Of a stretch of DNA of 64,000 nucleotides, positions 26,043 through 35,347 are shown in pieces. The notes under the pieces were generated by a model. That model saw only the letters and a program-made list of their open reading frames with translations. It was not told the origin of the DNA and did not search any database. Within the stretch, counting starts at the first letter, position 1; every line of letters begins with the position of its first letter. The position numbers and the translations under genes were made by a program. This stretch comes from Candidatus Methylomirabilota bacterium (GTDB lineage Bacteria > Methylomirabilota > Methylomirabilia > Rokubacteriales > CSP1-6), in NCBI GenBank assembly GCA_035764725.1, contig DASTYT010000142.1, positions 1 through 64,000 on the forward strand. Reading direction: 5' to 3'.

Positions 26043-28894
26043 CGTCCCGGCCCCGGCCCGAGGCGACGTACCGCCTCCAGCTCCACGCCGGGTTCACCTT
26101 TCGCGACGCGCTCCGGATCGTCCCGTACCTGCGCGACCTCGGCATCACCCACTGCTATGCCTCGCCCTACCTCAAGGCGCGGCCCGGCAGCACGCACGGC
26201 TACAACATCATCGATCACTCCGCGCTGAACCCCGAGATCGGCAACGAGGAGGAGCACGACCGGTTCGTGGCGGCCCTTCACGCCCACGGTCTCGGCCTCA
26301 TCCTCGACATGGTGCCGAACCACATGAGCGTCGCCACCAACGACAATGCCTGGTGGAACGACGTGCTGGAGAACGGCCCCGCCTCGCGCTACGCGGGGTA
26401 CTTCGACATCGCCTGGGAGGCGGCACCCCGCGCGCAGCTCCACAACAAGGTCCTGCTGCCCGCCCTCGGCGAGCCGTACGGCGACGCGCTGGAAAACGGC
26501 CGCCTCGCGCTCGTCTTCGAGGGCGGCGCCTTCGTCATCCGCTACGGCGAGCGGCGATTTCCGGTGGCGCCGCCGACCTACGCGCGTGTGCTCGAGCACC
26601 GGCTGGACGAGCTCGAGCGCGAGCTGGGCGCGGACTCGCCCGCGCTCGCGGAGTACCAGAGCATTCTCACCGCGGTCCGGAACCTGCCCCGCCGGACCGA
26701 GGTCGAACCCGCCCGGGTGGCCGAGCGCGCCCGCGAGAAGGAAGTGATCAAGCGCCGGCTCGCCGCGCTCGTCGCCGAGCATCCCGCCGTCGACGCGTTC
26801 ATCGCCGGCACCCTCGCCCGCTTCAACGGCAGGCCCGGGGATCCCGCGAGCTTCGACCTCCTCGACGAGCTTTTGGAGCACGAGTGCTACCGCCTCTCGC
26901 ATTGGCGGGTGGCGACCGACGAGATCAACTATCGGCGGTTCTTCGACGTCAACGATCTCGCCGCTCTGCGCATGGAGCGGCTCGAGGTCTTCGAGGCCAC
27001 CCACGCCCTCGTCCTCCACCTGGTCGCGGAGGGCAAGCTCGACGGCCTGCGCATCGACCACCCGGACGGCCTCTTCGATCCCGGCCAGTACTTCCAGCGG
27101 CTGCGCGAGCGCGGCGTCCCCTACGTGGTGGCGGAGAAGATCCTGGCTGCGGGGGAGCCGTTTCCGGAGACGTGGGCGGTCGATGGCACGTGCGGATACG
27201 AGCTGATCAACGAGATCAATGGGCTTTTCGTCGACGGCGCGCAGGTGGAGGCGTTCACCGCGCTCCACGGCGCCTTCACCGGGGAGGATCTCTCGTTCGC
27301 CCAGGTGGCCTACGAGAAGAAGGTGCTCATCCTGAACACGTCGCTGGCGAGCGAGCTCCACATGCTCACGCATGAGCTGGACGAGCTCGCCCAGCGGCGC
27401 CGCGCCTCGCGCGACTTCACCTTCAACACGCTTCGGGATGCCCTGCGTGAAGTCATCGCCTGCTTCCCCGTCTACCGCTCGTACATCGACGACGCCGGTC
27501 CCCGCGAGCTCGACCGCCGGCACGTCGAGACCGCGGTCCGCCGCGCCGCCCTGCGGAACCCCATCATGAGCTTCCGCGTGTTCCGCTTCATCCGCGACGT
27601 GCTGCTGGAGCCCCCGCCCGCCGGCGCCGAGGAGGATCGGGCGGAGCGGCGCCGCTTCGCGGGCACCTTCCAGCAGGTGACGGCGCCGGTCATGGCCAAG
27701 GGTGTCGAGGACACCGCCTTCTACGTCTACAACCGCCTCGTGTCCCTTAACGAGGTCGGTGGGGACCCCGGTCGCTTCGGGGTCAGCCCGGACGCCCTGC
27801 ACCGGTTCTGCGCGGAGCGGCAGCGTGCCTGGCCGCACGCGCTCTCGCCCATGTCAACGCACGACACGAAGCGCAGCGAGGACGTGCGGGCGCGCCTCGA
27901 CGTACTCTCGGAGCTCCCCGAAGCCTGGGGCGGGGCGGTGCGGCGCTGGCGTCGCCTCAACGAGCCGCAACGGGTGCGCGTGGACGACCTCGCCGTGCCC
28001 GACCCCAACGCGGAATATCTCCTCTACCAGACCCTCGTCGGCGTCTGGCCGCTCGAGGCCGACCCGGCGGTGGATCCCCTGGCGGCGCGCCTCCAGGCCT
28101 ACATGGAGAAGGCGCTCCACGAGGCCAAGGTCCACACGAGCTGGATCAATCCCAACGAACCCTACGATGACGCCGTGCGCGAGTTCGTCGCCCGCATCCT
28201 CGATCCGGGGAGGAGCCGCGCGTTCCTCGACGACTTTGGGACGTTCCAGCGCCGGATCAGCCACTACGGGCTCTTCAACTCCTTGTCCCAGACGCTGCTG
28301 CGCATCGCATGCCCGGGCGCGCCGGACACGTACCAGGGCACCGAGTCGTGGCGCTTCGACCTGGTGGATCCCGACAACCGCCGGCCGGTGGACTATGCGC
28401 GGCTCCGGGCCATGCTCGACGATCTCGGACGCGCGGAGGCCACGCCCGGCCTCCCCCGCGGGAAGCTCGCCCGCGAGCTAGTGGCCGCGAAGGAGGACGG
28501 GCGCGTCAAGCTCTACCTGACGTCCCGCGCGCTCCGTTGCCGGCGCGACCATCCGGGCCTCTTCAGCGCCGGCGACTATCTCCCGCTCACGCCGGCCGGC
28601 GAGCAGGCGGCGCATTGCTTCGCCTTCGCGCGCAAGGCCGGTGACGCCTGGGCGATCGCCGCGGTGCCACGGCTCCTCACGCGGCTCCTCCCCGAGCCGC
28701 CGCAGGCGCCGCTGGGGCCGGAGGTCTGGGGCGACACCCGGCTCCCGCTGCCGGAGATTCCGACGATGCGCTGGACGAATCTCTTCACCGGCGAACGGCT
28801 CGATCCGGCGATGCGGAACGGCGTGGACGCGCTCGCGGCGGGCGACGTCTTCCGCGACTTCCCCGTCGCGCTCCTGCTCGCTCAGGCGCGGTAG
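26039..28894 (+). CDS. treY: Maltooligosyl trehalose synthase
   Basis: 951 aa from the GTG at 26039. It isomerises the reducing-end alpha-1,4 bond of maltodextrins into an alpha-1,1 bond, making the TreZ substrate. Signatures: [16 protein letters not shown] at the N-terminus, [25 protein letters not shown], the nucleophile region [32 protein letters not shown] with the acid Glu, and late [15 protein letters not shown] and [13 protein letters not shown]. It is translationally coupled to glgX, giving a glycogen-to-trehalose route with treZ across the divergent promoter. The last 13 bases overlap the convergent glycosyltransferase gene. Confidence 0.94.
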
Positions 28895-29874
28895 TACACC
28901 GTCCGCCAGGCGGTGAAGCGATGACGCCACCCCCGGAGCGACGGCATCCGCCCGCCCAGGTAGCGCGTGAGCCGATCCGCGAAGATCGTAGCGCGCGAGG
29001 GATAGAGCTGAGTGAGGGGGCCCACGCGCGCGTTCACGCCCACGAGGTAACGCCGGAAGTCGTTCCGGGGCCCGCCCACGTCGATCGTCCACTTCTCTTC
29101 GATGTGGCGGTAGCTCGCCATGACCGCCGGGATGTCCCACTTCCAGCGGTGGAACGCCACGTCCATCGCGTGCTCGAGCAGCGGGGGATAGTAGAGGTAC
29201 ACGCAGGAGGCGGGCTCGAACATCATGCGGCGGCCCGCCCGGCTCAGGGTCAGGCCGGAGTCGATGTCGCCGCCCTCGCGCAGACGCTCGTCGTAGATGC
29301 CCAGCCCGAGCGCGTCCTCCACCACCAGCAGCTGGCAGTGCACCTCGCCGAAGTCGATCTCGCGGCGCACGAGATTGGTGGTCTCGCAGACCTTCTGATG
29401 CTGGAAGCGCAGCTCCATGGTGCCGTAGGCCTTGCCGCCCTCGTGGGTGATGAAGAGATCGTTGCCGGCGGTGTGGATCTTGTCGTTCCCGTCCAGGATG
29501 AGGGGCACGACCTGGCTCGCCTCCGTCTCGCGCTGGCAGCGGAGCAGGGGCGCGAGCCAGCCCGGGCGGACGAAGACGTTGTTGTCCACACACACCGCCA
29601 GGCACGTGGTGGCCTCGCGGAGCGCGCGATTGCGCGGCTCGCCGGTGGTGCGAAAGCCCGGGTCGAGGATCAGTCGCGCTCGCCCGGCGAGGCGCTGCTC
29701 AAGGCGGGATCGAACGGACGCCGGGGCGCCGCCCATCGCCACGATGAGATCGTGCGGCTCCGGCGTGTTGGCCTCGAGATGGTCGAGACACTCGTCGGTG
29801 ACGGAGAAGAGATCGCGCGGGGTGACGACGATTGTGCAGCGCTCGGTGGTGTGGGCCGGCGATGCGGGCTCCAT
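28882..29874 (-). CDS. Glycosyltransferase family 2-like protein
   Basis: 330 aa, GT-A-like. It starts TERCTIVVTPRDLFSVTDECLDHLEANT, the usual nucleotide-binding strand-helix, with a GGAPASV turn. AVCVDNNVFVRPGWLAPLL is an atypical DxD region (VDNN instead of DxD). The later motif GLGIYDERLREGGDIDSGL resembles the 'F.E.f...gEDvdl' acceptor region with Asp-Ile-Asp. No membrane helices are seen. The nucleotide-sugar donor and acceptor are unknown. It converges on treY with a 13-base overlap. Confidence 0.76.
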   Translation of the reverse strand: MEPASPAHTTERCTIVVTPRDLFSVTDECLDHLEANTPEPHDLIVAMGGAPASVRSRLEQRLAGRARLILDPGFRTTGEPRNRALREATTCLAVCVDNNVFVRPGWLAPLLRCQRETEASQVVPLILDGNDKIHTAGNDLFITHEGGKAYGTMELRFQHQKVCETTNLVRREIDFGEVHCQLLVVEDALGLGIYDERLREGGDIDSGLTLSRAGRRMMFEPASCVYLYYPPLLEHAMDVAFHRWKWDIPAVMASYRHIEEKWTIDVGGPRNDFRRYLVGVNARVGPLTQLYPSRATIFADRLTRYLGGRMPSLRGWRHRFTAWRTVYYRA

Positions 29875-29889
29875 GGACAGGGCCTCCCT

Positions 29890-30804
29890 CTATCCCACCT
29901 CGGCGCGGATGCGTCCGTGCAGGGCGGCGAGCGCGTCCGCCATGGCGTCCACCGAGCGCGCGCCCGACTGGAAGAGCGCGGTGGCGTTCAGCGACACCCA
30001 CTGAAAGCCCATGGCCTTGAGCTCGGCCACGCGCGCGACCACGCGGTCGGCCTCGGCATAGAAGCGCTTGCCCTCCGCGTCGCGCGGGGGCGGGGCCACC
30101 ATGCTCTGCAGGCCGATCGACGCGGGATCGCGGCCCGCCGCCTCCGCGTGGCGCCGGATCGACTCGATGGACCGGCGCGCGTCCGCGGCATCGGTGATGC
30201 GGCTGGCCAGCCAGCCGTCGCCCAGACGCCCGACGCGCCGGAATGCCGCGTCGGAGTAGCCGCCGATCCACACGGGGATCTGTCGCCCCTGGGGCGGCTT
30301 GGGCTCCATGGCCATCGCGACCGCACGGTAGTGGACGCCCGCGAAGTCCACGCGCGCCTCGCCCCAGTACGCGCGCATGAGCGTGATGGCCTCGTCCATC
30401 CGCGCCCCGCGGGTGCGGAAGCTCTCGCCCAGCGCCTCGTACTCGGCCTCCTGCCAGCCCACGCCCACGCCGAGCCGCACGCGCCCGCCGGACAGCGTGT
30501 CGAGCGTGCTGACCTGCTTGGCCACCAGCACGGGCTCGCGCTGGGGCAGGACCAGCACCTCGGTGCCCAAGGTCACGCGCGTGGTCACCGCGGCCAGGTG
30601 GGCCAGCGTCATCAGCGCCTCGAGGATCGGCATGCCGGCGTTGTACGGCCCGGGCGGCCGGCCCTCGATGGGATGGCCCATGACCACGTGGTCGAAGATG
30701 TCGATGTGGTCGAAGCCGATGCGCTCGAGGGCGCGGGCCATCCGCTGCACGGCCTCGGGCCCCTCCCGGTAGGACACGCTGGGAAACTCGACGGAGAGTT
30801 TCAT
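29890..30804 (-). CDS. LLM-class (F420-dependent-like) flavin oxidoreductase
   Basis: 304 aa. The ATG at 30804 (MKLSVEFPSVSY) is preferred; the upstream extension is the intergenic region in frame. Luciferase-like TIM-barrel signatures: GFDHIDIFDHVVMGHP, LGTEVLVLPQREPVLVAKQVSTLD, SGGRVRLGVGVGWQEAEYEA and a PVWIGGYSDAAFRRVGRLGDGW phosphate-binding segment. The pattern matches F420-type or FMN-type oxidoreductases of unknown substrate. It lies 15 bases from the glycosyltransferase gene, on the same strand. Confidence 0.85.
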   Translation of the reverse strand: MKLSVEFPSVSYREGPEAVQRMARALERIGFDHIDIFDHVVMGHPIEGRPPGPYNAGMPILEALMTLAHLAAVTTRVTLGTEVLVLPQREPVLVAKQVSTLDTLSGGRVRLGVGVGWQEAEYEALGESFRTRGARMDEAITLMRAYWGEARVDFAGVHYRAVAMAMEPKPPQGRQIPVWIGGYSDAAFRRVGRLGDGWLASRITDAADARRSIESIRRHAEAAGRDPASIGLQSMVAPPPRDAEGKRFYAEADRVVARVAELKAMGFQWVSLNATALFQSGARSVDAMADALAALHGRIRAEVG

Positions 30805-30860
30805 GGCTCGCCAATTAGCGCCGGGATGCCCGCCTATGTCAAGATTGGCCCCAGGTAACC

Positions 30861-32078
30861 ATGCGACGAGTCCTCGCGGCATGCTGCGGGCTGATGCTCT
30901 GGATCGGCGCCGTGCCGGCCCGGGCGGAGGACTCGGACGCGCTGCGCGGTTACTTCCAGTTGAAGCTCGGCGACTCAGCGGTCACGAGCTCCGGCGTGCA
31001 TGACTACTACGGGTTCGGCGTCGGGCTCAATCTCAACCGCTACGTGGGCGTGGAGCTCTCCGGCGATCACTTCGAGATCTTTCCCAAGGTCTCGGGCCGC
31101 GAGATCGGTGAGTACGGTGTCTTCGCCATTATGCCGCAGGTCCGGCTGCGCGTCCCGGTTCTGGGCGATCGGCTCGTGCCCTACGCGATCGCCGGCGCGG
31201 GTATCGCCGTGACCGACTTCAACGACCGCAAGTCGCCCGCCTTCGGCCTCGAGGTGAAAGATCAATCCACGACGCCGGTCGGGACCGTGGGCGCCGGGAT
31301 CGAGTACTTCCTGGCCGACAACATCGCGCTGGGCGTGGAGTTCAAGTACCTCTTCGCCGGGGACCAGACGCTCAAGGTGGGCGGCGCCTCGCATCGCGTC
31401 AATGCCTCCACGCCGCTCGCCTCGTTCAGCGTGCGCATGTTCTACCCGGAGCTCCACCCGGCGTCGGTCGAAGCGGCGCCGGAGCCCGCGCCGCTCCGCC
31501 TTTACGGCGGCTTCCGGCTCGGCTTCGTGGTGCCGACCGGCACCGACATCGGCCCGGGGGTGGAGGCGCGTCCGATGCCCTACGCGATCGGCGGAAAGCT
31601 CAACGAGCATTACGGCGTCGGGATCGGCCTGGACATCGGGCGCTACTTCGGGGTCGAGGTCTCGGTCGAGGGCTACGAGGTCGCGATGGCGCTCAAGAAC
31701 GTCGGCAGCGTGGGCGAGTACGCGCTCTACACCGTCGTGCCCCAGGCCCGCGTGCGCTACCCGCTACTGGACGGGCGCCTCGTGCCCTACCTCATCGGCG
31801 GCGTGGGCTACGGCTTCGTGGAGTTCAATGACCGCAAGCCCCGCGGCGCCGACTTGTCGATCAAGAACAAGGGCTCGTCCAGTTCGTATGCGGCCACCCT
31901 CGGCGCCGGCATCGAGTACTTCGTCACCCGGCGCATCGCCGCCGGCATCGAGTCGAAGTACAGCTACTCGCCCGGGCATCCGCTCCAGATCAACGACGGA
32001 CCCGAGCGGGACGGCACCCTGCAGGGCGTGGTCGTCACCGCGGGGCTCCGCGTCTACCTCTTCGACTTCGGCCGGTAG
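30861..32078 (+). CDS. Outer-membrane protein with two tandem OmpW/OmpA-like barrel repeats
   Basis: 405 aa with a signal peptide (MRRVLAACCGLMLWIGAVPARA). The mature part contains two copies of a ~180-residue module (~25-197 and ~213-405) joined by a Pro/Ala/Glu linker (PASVEAAPEPAP). Both copies share YGxGxGL followed by RYxGVE, the motif FNDRK, and GAGIEYF followed by a 'GxExKY' strand. Each module alone would make an 8-stranded barrel, so the protein is either two small barrels in one chain or a fused ~16-stranded barrel. Ligand unknown. It is divergent from the LLM gene. Confidence 0.82.
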   Translation: MRRVLAACCGLMLWIGAVPARAEDSDALRGYFQLKLGDSAVTSSGVHDYYGFGVGLNLNRYVGVELSGDHFEIFPKVSGREIGEYGVFAIMPQVRLRVPVLGDRLVPYAIAGAGIAVTDFNDRKSPAFGLEVKDQSTTPVGTVGAGIEYFLADNIALGVEFKYLFAGDQTLKVGGASHRVNASTPLASFSVRMFYPELHPASVEAAPEPAPLRLYGGFRLGFVVPTGTDIGPGVEARPMPYAIGGKLNEHYGVGIGLDIGRYFGVEVSVEGYEVAMALKNVGSVGEYALYTVVPQARVRYPLLDGRLVPYLIGGVGYGFVEFNDRKPRGADLSIKNKGSSSSYAATLGAGIEYFVTRRIAAGIESKYSYSPGHPLQINDGPERDGTLQGVVVTAGLRVYLFDFGR

Positions 32079-32207
32079 CACATGGGAGCGTGGCGAGCGC
32101 GCGTGCGATGGAATCCCCTCGCCAGACCGATAGGTGTCTAGGCCCTTGGTCCCATGGCCGGCGCGGCGCGTGTGTCTTTAGGCTCGCTCCAGAGGAGGGA
32201 ACCCATC

Positions 32208-32447
32208 ATGACGATCGTGCGACTGGCGATGGCGCTCCTGTTCGTCACCGTGCTCACCACCGGCTGCGCCTACTACTACAAGGTCGTCGACACCAGTAGC
32301 GGGCAGGTCTACTACACTACGGACGTCGCGCGAGAGCCGAACAACGTCCGCTTCAAGGATGCGAGGACCGGCAAGGAGATGGTGATCCCGACGGCGAACG
32401 TCCAATCCATTACCCAGGACGAGTACCGGGCCGGGCTGGGCCGCTAG
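32208..32447 (+). CDS. Small lipoprotein
   Basis: 79 aa from the ATG at 32208, chosen for the GAGGAGGGA Shine-Dalgarno and because MTIVRLAMALLFVTVLTTGC is a lipoprotein signal with a lipobox (TTGC). The mature part (YYYKVVDTSSGQVYYTTDVAREP, then GKEMVIPTANVQSITQDEY) resembles small surface lipoproteins with a beta-hairpin 'YyvvDp.tG..YyT' repeat. Function unknown. The 3' end overlaps the convergent dehydrogenase gene by 38 bases. Confidence 0.75.
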   Translation: MTIVRLAMALLFVTVLTTGCAYYYKVVDTSSGQVYYTTDVAREPNNVRFKDARTGKEMVIPTANVQSITQDEYRAGLGR

Positions 32448-33315
32448 CCGGGCCGCGCGCGGTCCGCGGCGCCGCCTTGAGCAGCTCCGCGAGGGCCTCG
32501 GCCACCGCGGGCGGCGTCGCCGTGTCCTTGTAGGCGGCGAGGCGCTGATAGATGTCGGCGGCCGCCTCGTGGAAGCCGGCGGGAAGGCCGGCGTCCGCGA
32601 GCGCACGCGCGTCCTCCTCCATCTCGCCCACGAAGCGCCATGCCTTGCGCGCGTTGTCGTTGACCGCGCGCTGCGAGCGGGCGGGCAGATCCGGCTGGGA
32701 GAGCGCCCACTCCGCCAGCAGCGCCTCGTCCACCCCCTCGGCGAGCGCGTAGGCGCGGATCGCCATGAGCAGCGCCTGGCTCGCCTTGTTCCAGCCGCCG
32801 TAGGCGATCTTCAGCGCGGACGCGGCCGGCGGCGCGCCCGGCAGGACGATGGGCGTGACGGGCCCCGCCTCGAGCAGCCGCTTCACCGCGGCCGCCTCCG
32901 TCCCCGCCAGATAGATGCGCGCGGCGCCGGGCTTGCGGTTCGCGGGGCCGATGATGCCGCCGTCCACGAAGCGCCCGCCTGCGTCCTCGATGAGCCGCTT
33001 GATCGTCATGGCGGTCTCAGTGGCGATCGCGTTGGCGTCCACGAAGATCCCGCGGAAGCGGAAGCCCGCGACCTCGCGCGCCACGCCGAGGGCCGCGTGC
33101 GGCGGCGCCACCGACACGATGGTCGCGGCCTGCTTGGCGAGCGCCTCGAGCGAGCCCGCGTCGTCCAGGCCGAGCCCCGCCGCGCGCTCGCGCGTCTGAG
33201 CACCGCGGCCCGCGGAGGCCCACAGCACGCGGTTGCCGCTCGCCACCAGCGTGGCGCCGATCGCGGATCCCATCTCCCCAGGATGGAGGAGCCCGACCAC
33301 CGGCCTATCGCTCAT
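32410..33315 (-). CDS. NAD(P)-dependent beta-hydroxyacid dehydrogenase-like protein with DUF1932 C-terminus
   Basis: 301 aa. The Rossmann N-terminus VGLLHPGEMGSAIGATLVASG carries a glycine motif of the 6-phosphogluconate/3-hydroxyisobutyrate dehydrogenase superfamily. FVDGGIIGPANRKPGAARIYLAG is the substrate-binding region (the '.GgiiGpp' variant) and ALKIAYGGWNKASQALLMAI holds the catalytic-Lys helix. The all-helical end matches DUF1932. Substrate unknown. It starts 9 bases after the LdcA-like stop, on the same strand. Confidence 0.85.
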   Translation of the reverse strand: MSDRPVVGLLHPGEMGSAIGATLVASGNRVLWASAGRGAQTRERAAGLGLDDAGSLEALAKQAATIVSVAPPHAALGVAREVAGFRFRGIFVDANAIATETAMTIKRLIEDAGGRFVDGGIIGPANRKPGAARIYLAGTEAAAVKRLLEAGPVTPIVLPGAPPAASALKIAYGGWNKASQALLMAIRAYALAEGVDEALLAEWALSQPDLPARSQRAVNDNARKAWRFVGEMEEDARALADAGLPAGFHEAAADIYQRLAAYKDTATPPAVAEALAELLKAAPRTARGPASGPARPGTRPG

Positions 33316-33324
33316 CGCGGCCTC

Positions 33325-34287
33325 CTAGCTGACGCCCGGCTCGAGCAGGGTGAGGGTGCGCGCATCGGCGTCGAGCTCGCCGAGGCAGCCCACCGGCACC
33401 GTGGTCTGGTCCTCGACGTGTCCGATCATGAGTCCCGCCACCGCAGGGATCTTGAGCGTCTGGCACCGCTCGGCGAGGATGTCCTCGAGCACGCGGTTCT
33501 GGACGAAGGACGCCGACGGGCCGCCCTCGGTGAATTTTCCGAAGGCGAGGCCCGCGAGCCCGTCGAGTGCGCCCGCGAGCCACAGCTGGGTCAGCATCCG
33601 GTCGATCCGGTAGTGGGGCTCGTCCACGTCCTCGAGGAACAGGATGGCGCCGCGGAGATCGGGGAAGTACGGCGTCCCCACGAGGTGCGCCATCAAGCAG
33701 AGGTTCCCCCCGATGAGGGGGCCACGCGCGCGGCCCGAGACGAGCGTGGTCACGCGATTTTCCCACTCCACCTGACCGGGCCGTGGCTCGAAGGCGGGCG
33801 GGGCGCCGAGGCGCACGGGCGCCCGAGGCGTCATGACCACCTGGGTGAGCTGCTCGAGGGTGTAGGGCGTGAAGGCACGCCACGCCACCGGGCCGTGGAA
33901 CGACACGAGGCCGGCCTTGGTGTGGAGCGCCATGTGGAGCGCGGTGATGTCGCTGTAGCCGAGCAGGGGCTTGGGGTTGGCGCGCATCTGTCCGAAGTCG
34001 AGGAGGGGCAGGAGCCGCGAGGCGCCGTAGCCGCCCCGCGCGCACCAGACCGCGTCGATGCCGTCGTCGGCGAACATGGCGTTGAGGTCGGCGGCGCGCG
34101 CGGCGTCGCCGCCGGCGAGATAGCCCTCGCGGTCGAAGAGATGGGCGCCCGGGCGGACGCGGAAGCCCAGCGACTCGATGGTCTCGACGGCGAAGCGGAG
34201 CCGCTCCGGCTCGTTCGCCGCGGACGACGGCGCCACCAGACCCACGGTCTGTCCCGGCGAGAGTCGGCGCGGCCGGACCAGGCTCAC
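33325..34287 (-). CDS. ldcA: Peptidase S66 (LD-carboxypeptidase/MccF family)
   Basis: 320 aa. Family landmarks: RLSPGQTVGLVAPSSA near the start, WCARGGYGASRLLPLLDF, the nucleophile Ser in LLGYSDITALH, Glu in GAILFLEDVDEPHYRIDRML and His in AGLMIGHVEDQTTVPVG. LdcA trims the terminal D-Ala from muropeptide tetrapeptides during wall recycling; MccF members cleave microcin-C-like peptide-nucleotides. Sequence alone does not separate the two. The start overlaps the ABC-binding gene's stop by 4 bases. Confidence 0.88.
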   Translation of the reverse strand: MSLVRPRRLSPGQTVGLVAPSSAANEPERLRFAVETIESLGFRVRPGAHLFDREGYLAGGDAARAADLNAMFADDGIDAVWCARGGYGASRLLPLLDFGQMRANPKPLLGYSDITALHMALHTKAGLVSFHGPVAWRAFTPYTLEQLTQVVMTPRAPVRLGAPPAFEPRPGQVEWENRVTTLVSGRARGPLIGGNLCLMAHLVGTPYFPDLRGAILFLEDVDEPHYRIDRMLTQLWLAGALDGLAGLAFGKFTEGGPSASFVQNRVLEDILAERCQTLKIPAVAGLMIGHVEDQTTVPVGCLGELDADARTLTLLEPGVS

Positions 34288-35279
34288 TGGATGACGTCGT
34301 CGGCGCGCTTGAGGAGCGAGGCGGGCAGGGTGACGCCGAGGGCCTTGGCCGTCTTCACGTTCACGACCAGCTCGAACGCGGGCGGCTGATCCACCGGCAG
34401 CTCCGAGGGCTTGGCGCCCCTGAAGATGCGCGCCACGTAGTCCGAGGCGCGCCGGTACACGTCGCGCAGGCGCGGGCCGTAGGACACGAGCCCGCCCGCT
34501 TCCACGCTGGTGCGCGAGACGTTGATGTTAGGCAGCTTGCGCTGCACCGCCAGGTCGGCGATCTGAGCGCGATGCACGTATGTGAGCGGGTCGCCGAGCA
34601 CGTAGAGTGCGTCGGCCCGCTCCCGCGCCGCCTGGTCAAACGCGGCATCGAAGTCAGCCGGTCCGCGGACCTCGAGGGGGAGCAGCGTGAGCTTCTGCGG
34701 CTGGGCCGCCGCGGGGATCTCGCGCGCGAGCAGCTCGCGGTGCGTGGCGTTGTCTGGATTGGCGAGCACGGCCAGCCGCGTGGCCTTCGGCGCCACTTCC
34801 TTCAGGACCTGCAGTCGCCGGCTGACGAGCACGTCCGGCGCGTAGGTCGCGAGGCCGGTCACGTTACCGCCGGGGCGCGCCAGGCTGCCGACCAGCTTCT
34901 GCCCCACGGGATCGGAGACGACGAGGAACACGACGGGGATGGTGCGGGTCGCGTCGGCGGCGGCATGGGCAGGCAGGGCGGAGGACGCGACGATCACGTC
35001 CACCTTGGCCCGCACGAGCTCGGCGGCGAGGGCGGGCAGGCGGTCGAAGCGGCCTTCGGACGAGCGCCACTCGATCACGAGATTGCGGCCCTCGACGAAG
35101 CCCTGCTTCCTGAGCCCGTCGAGGAACTCCTCGAACAGCGCGCTTTCGGAGACCTCGAAGGCGTTGGCGAGGATGCCGAGCCGATACGTGCGCCCGGAGG
35201 TCTGGGCGTCGGCGGTGAGGGCGAGGAGAAGCAGCACTCCGATCGCCATCCAGGAGATCCGGGCCGGTCGGGGGATCAC
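34284..35279 (-). CDS. ABC transporter substrate-binding protein (TrpX/ABC_sub_bind family)
   Basis: 331 aa from the GTG at 35279, which follows a good Shine-Dalgarno (AAGGAGAAG). The signal peptide is RISWMAIGVLLLLALTADAQ. The mature chain starts YRLGILANAFEVSE, then EFLDGLRKQGFVEGRNLVIEWRSSEG and TIPVVFLVVSDPVGQKLVGSLARPGGNVTGL, a diagnostic segment for this periplasmic-binding family. No permease or ATPase is adjacent, so it is an orphan receptor. Coupling to the S66 peptidase suggests a peptide or wall-derived ligand, but that is inference. Confidence 0.87.
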   Translation of the reverse strand: MIPRPARISWMAIGVLLLLALTADAQTSGRTYRLGILANAFEVSESALFEEFLDGLRKQGFVEGRNLVIEWRSSEGRFDRLPALAAELVRAKVDVIVASSALPAHAAADATRTIPVVFLVVSDPVGQKLVGSLARPGGNVTGLATYAPDVLVSRRLQVLKEVAPKATRLAVLANPDNATHRELLAREIPAAAQPQKLTLLPLEVRGPADFDAAFDQAARERADALYVLGDPLTYVHRAQIADLAVQRKLPNINVSRTSVEAGGLVSYGPRLRDVYRRASDYVARIFRGAKPSELPVDQPPAFELVVNVKTAKALGVTLPASLLKRADDVIQ

Positions 35280-35347
35280 GCGCGCTTCTCCTTGTGGTGC
35301 AAGGAGCCTAGCCCGGCGGGGGCGGGAAGGGCAAGCGGTATCGAGAG

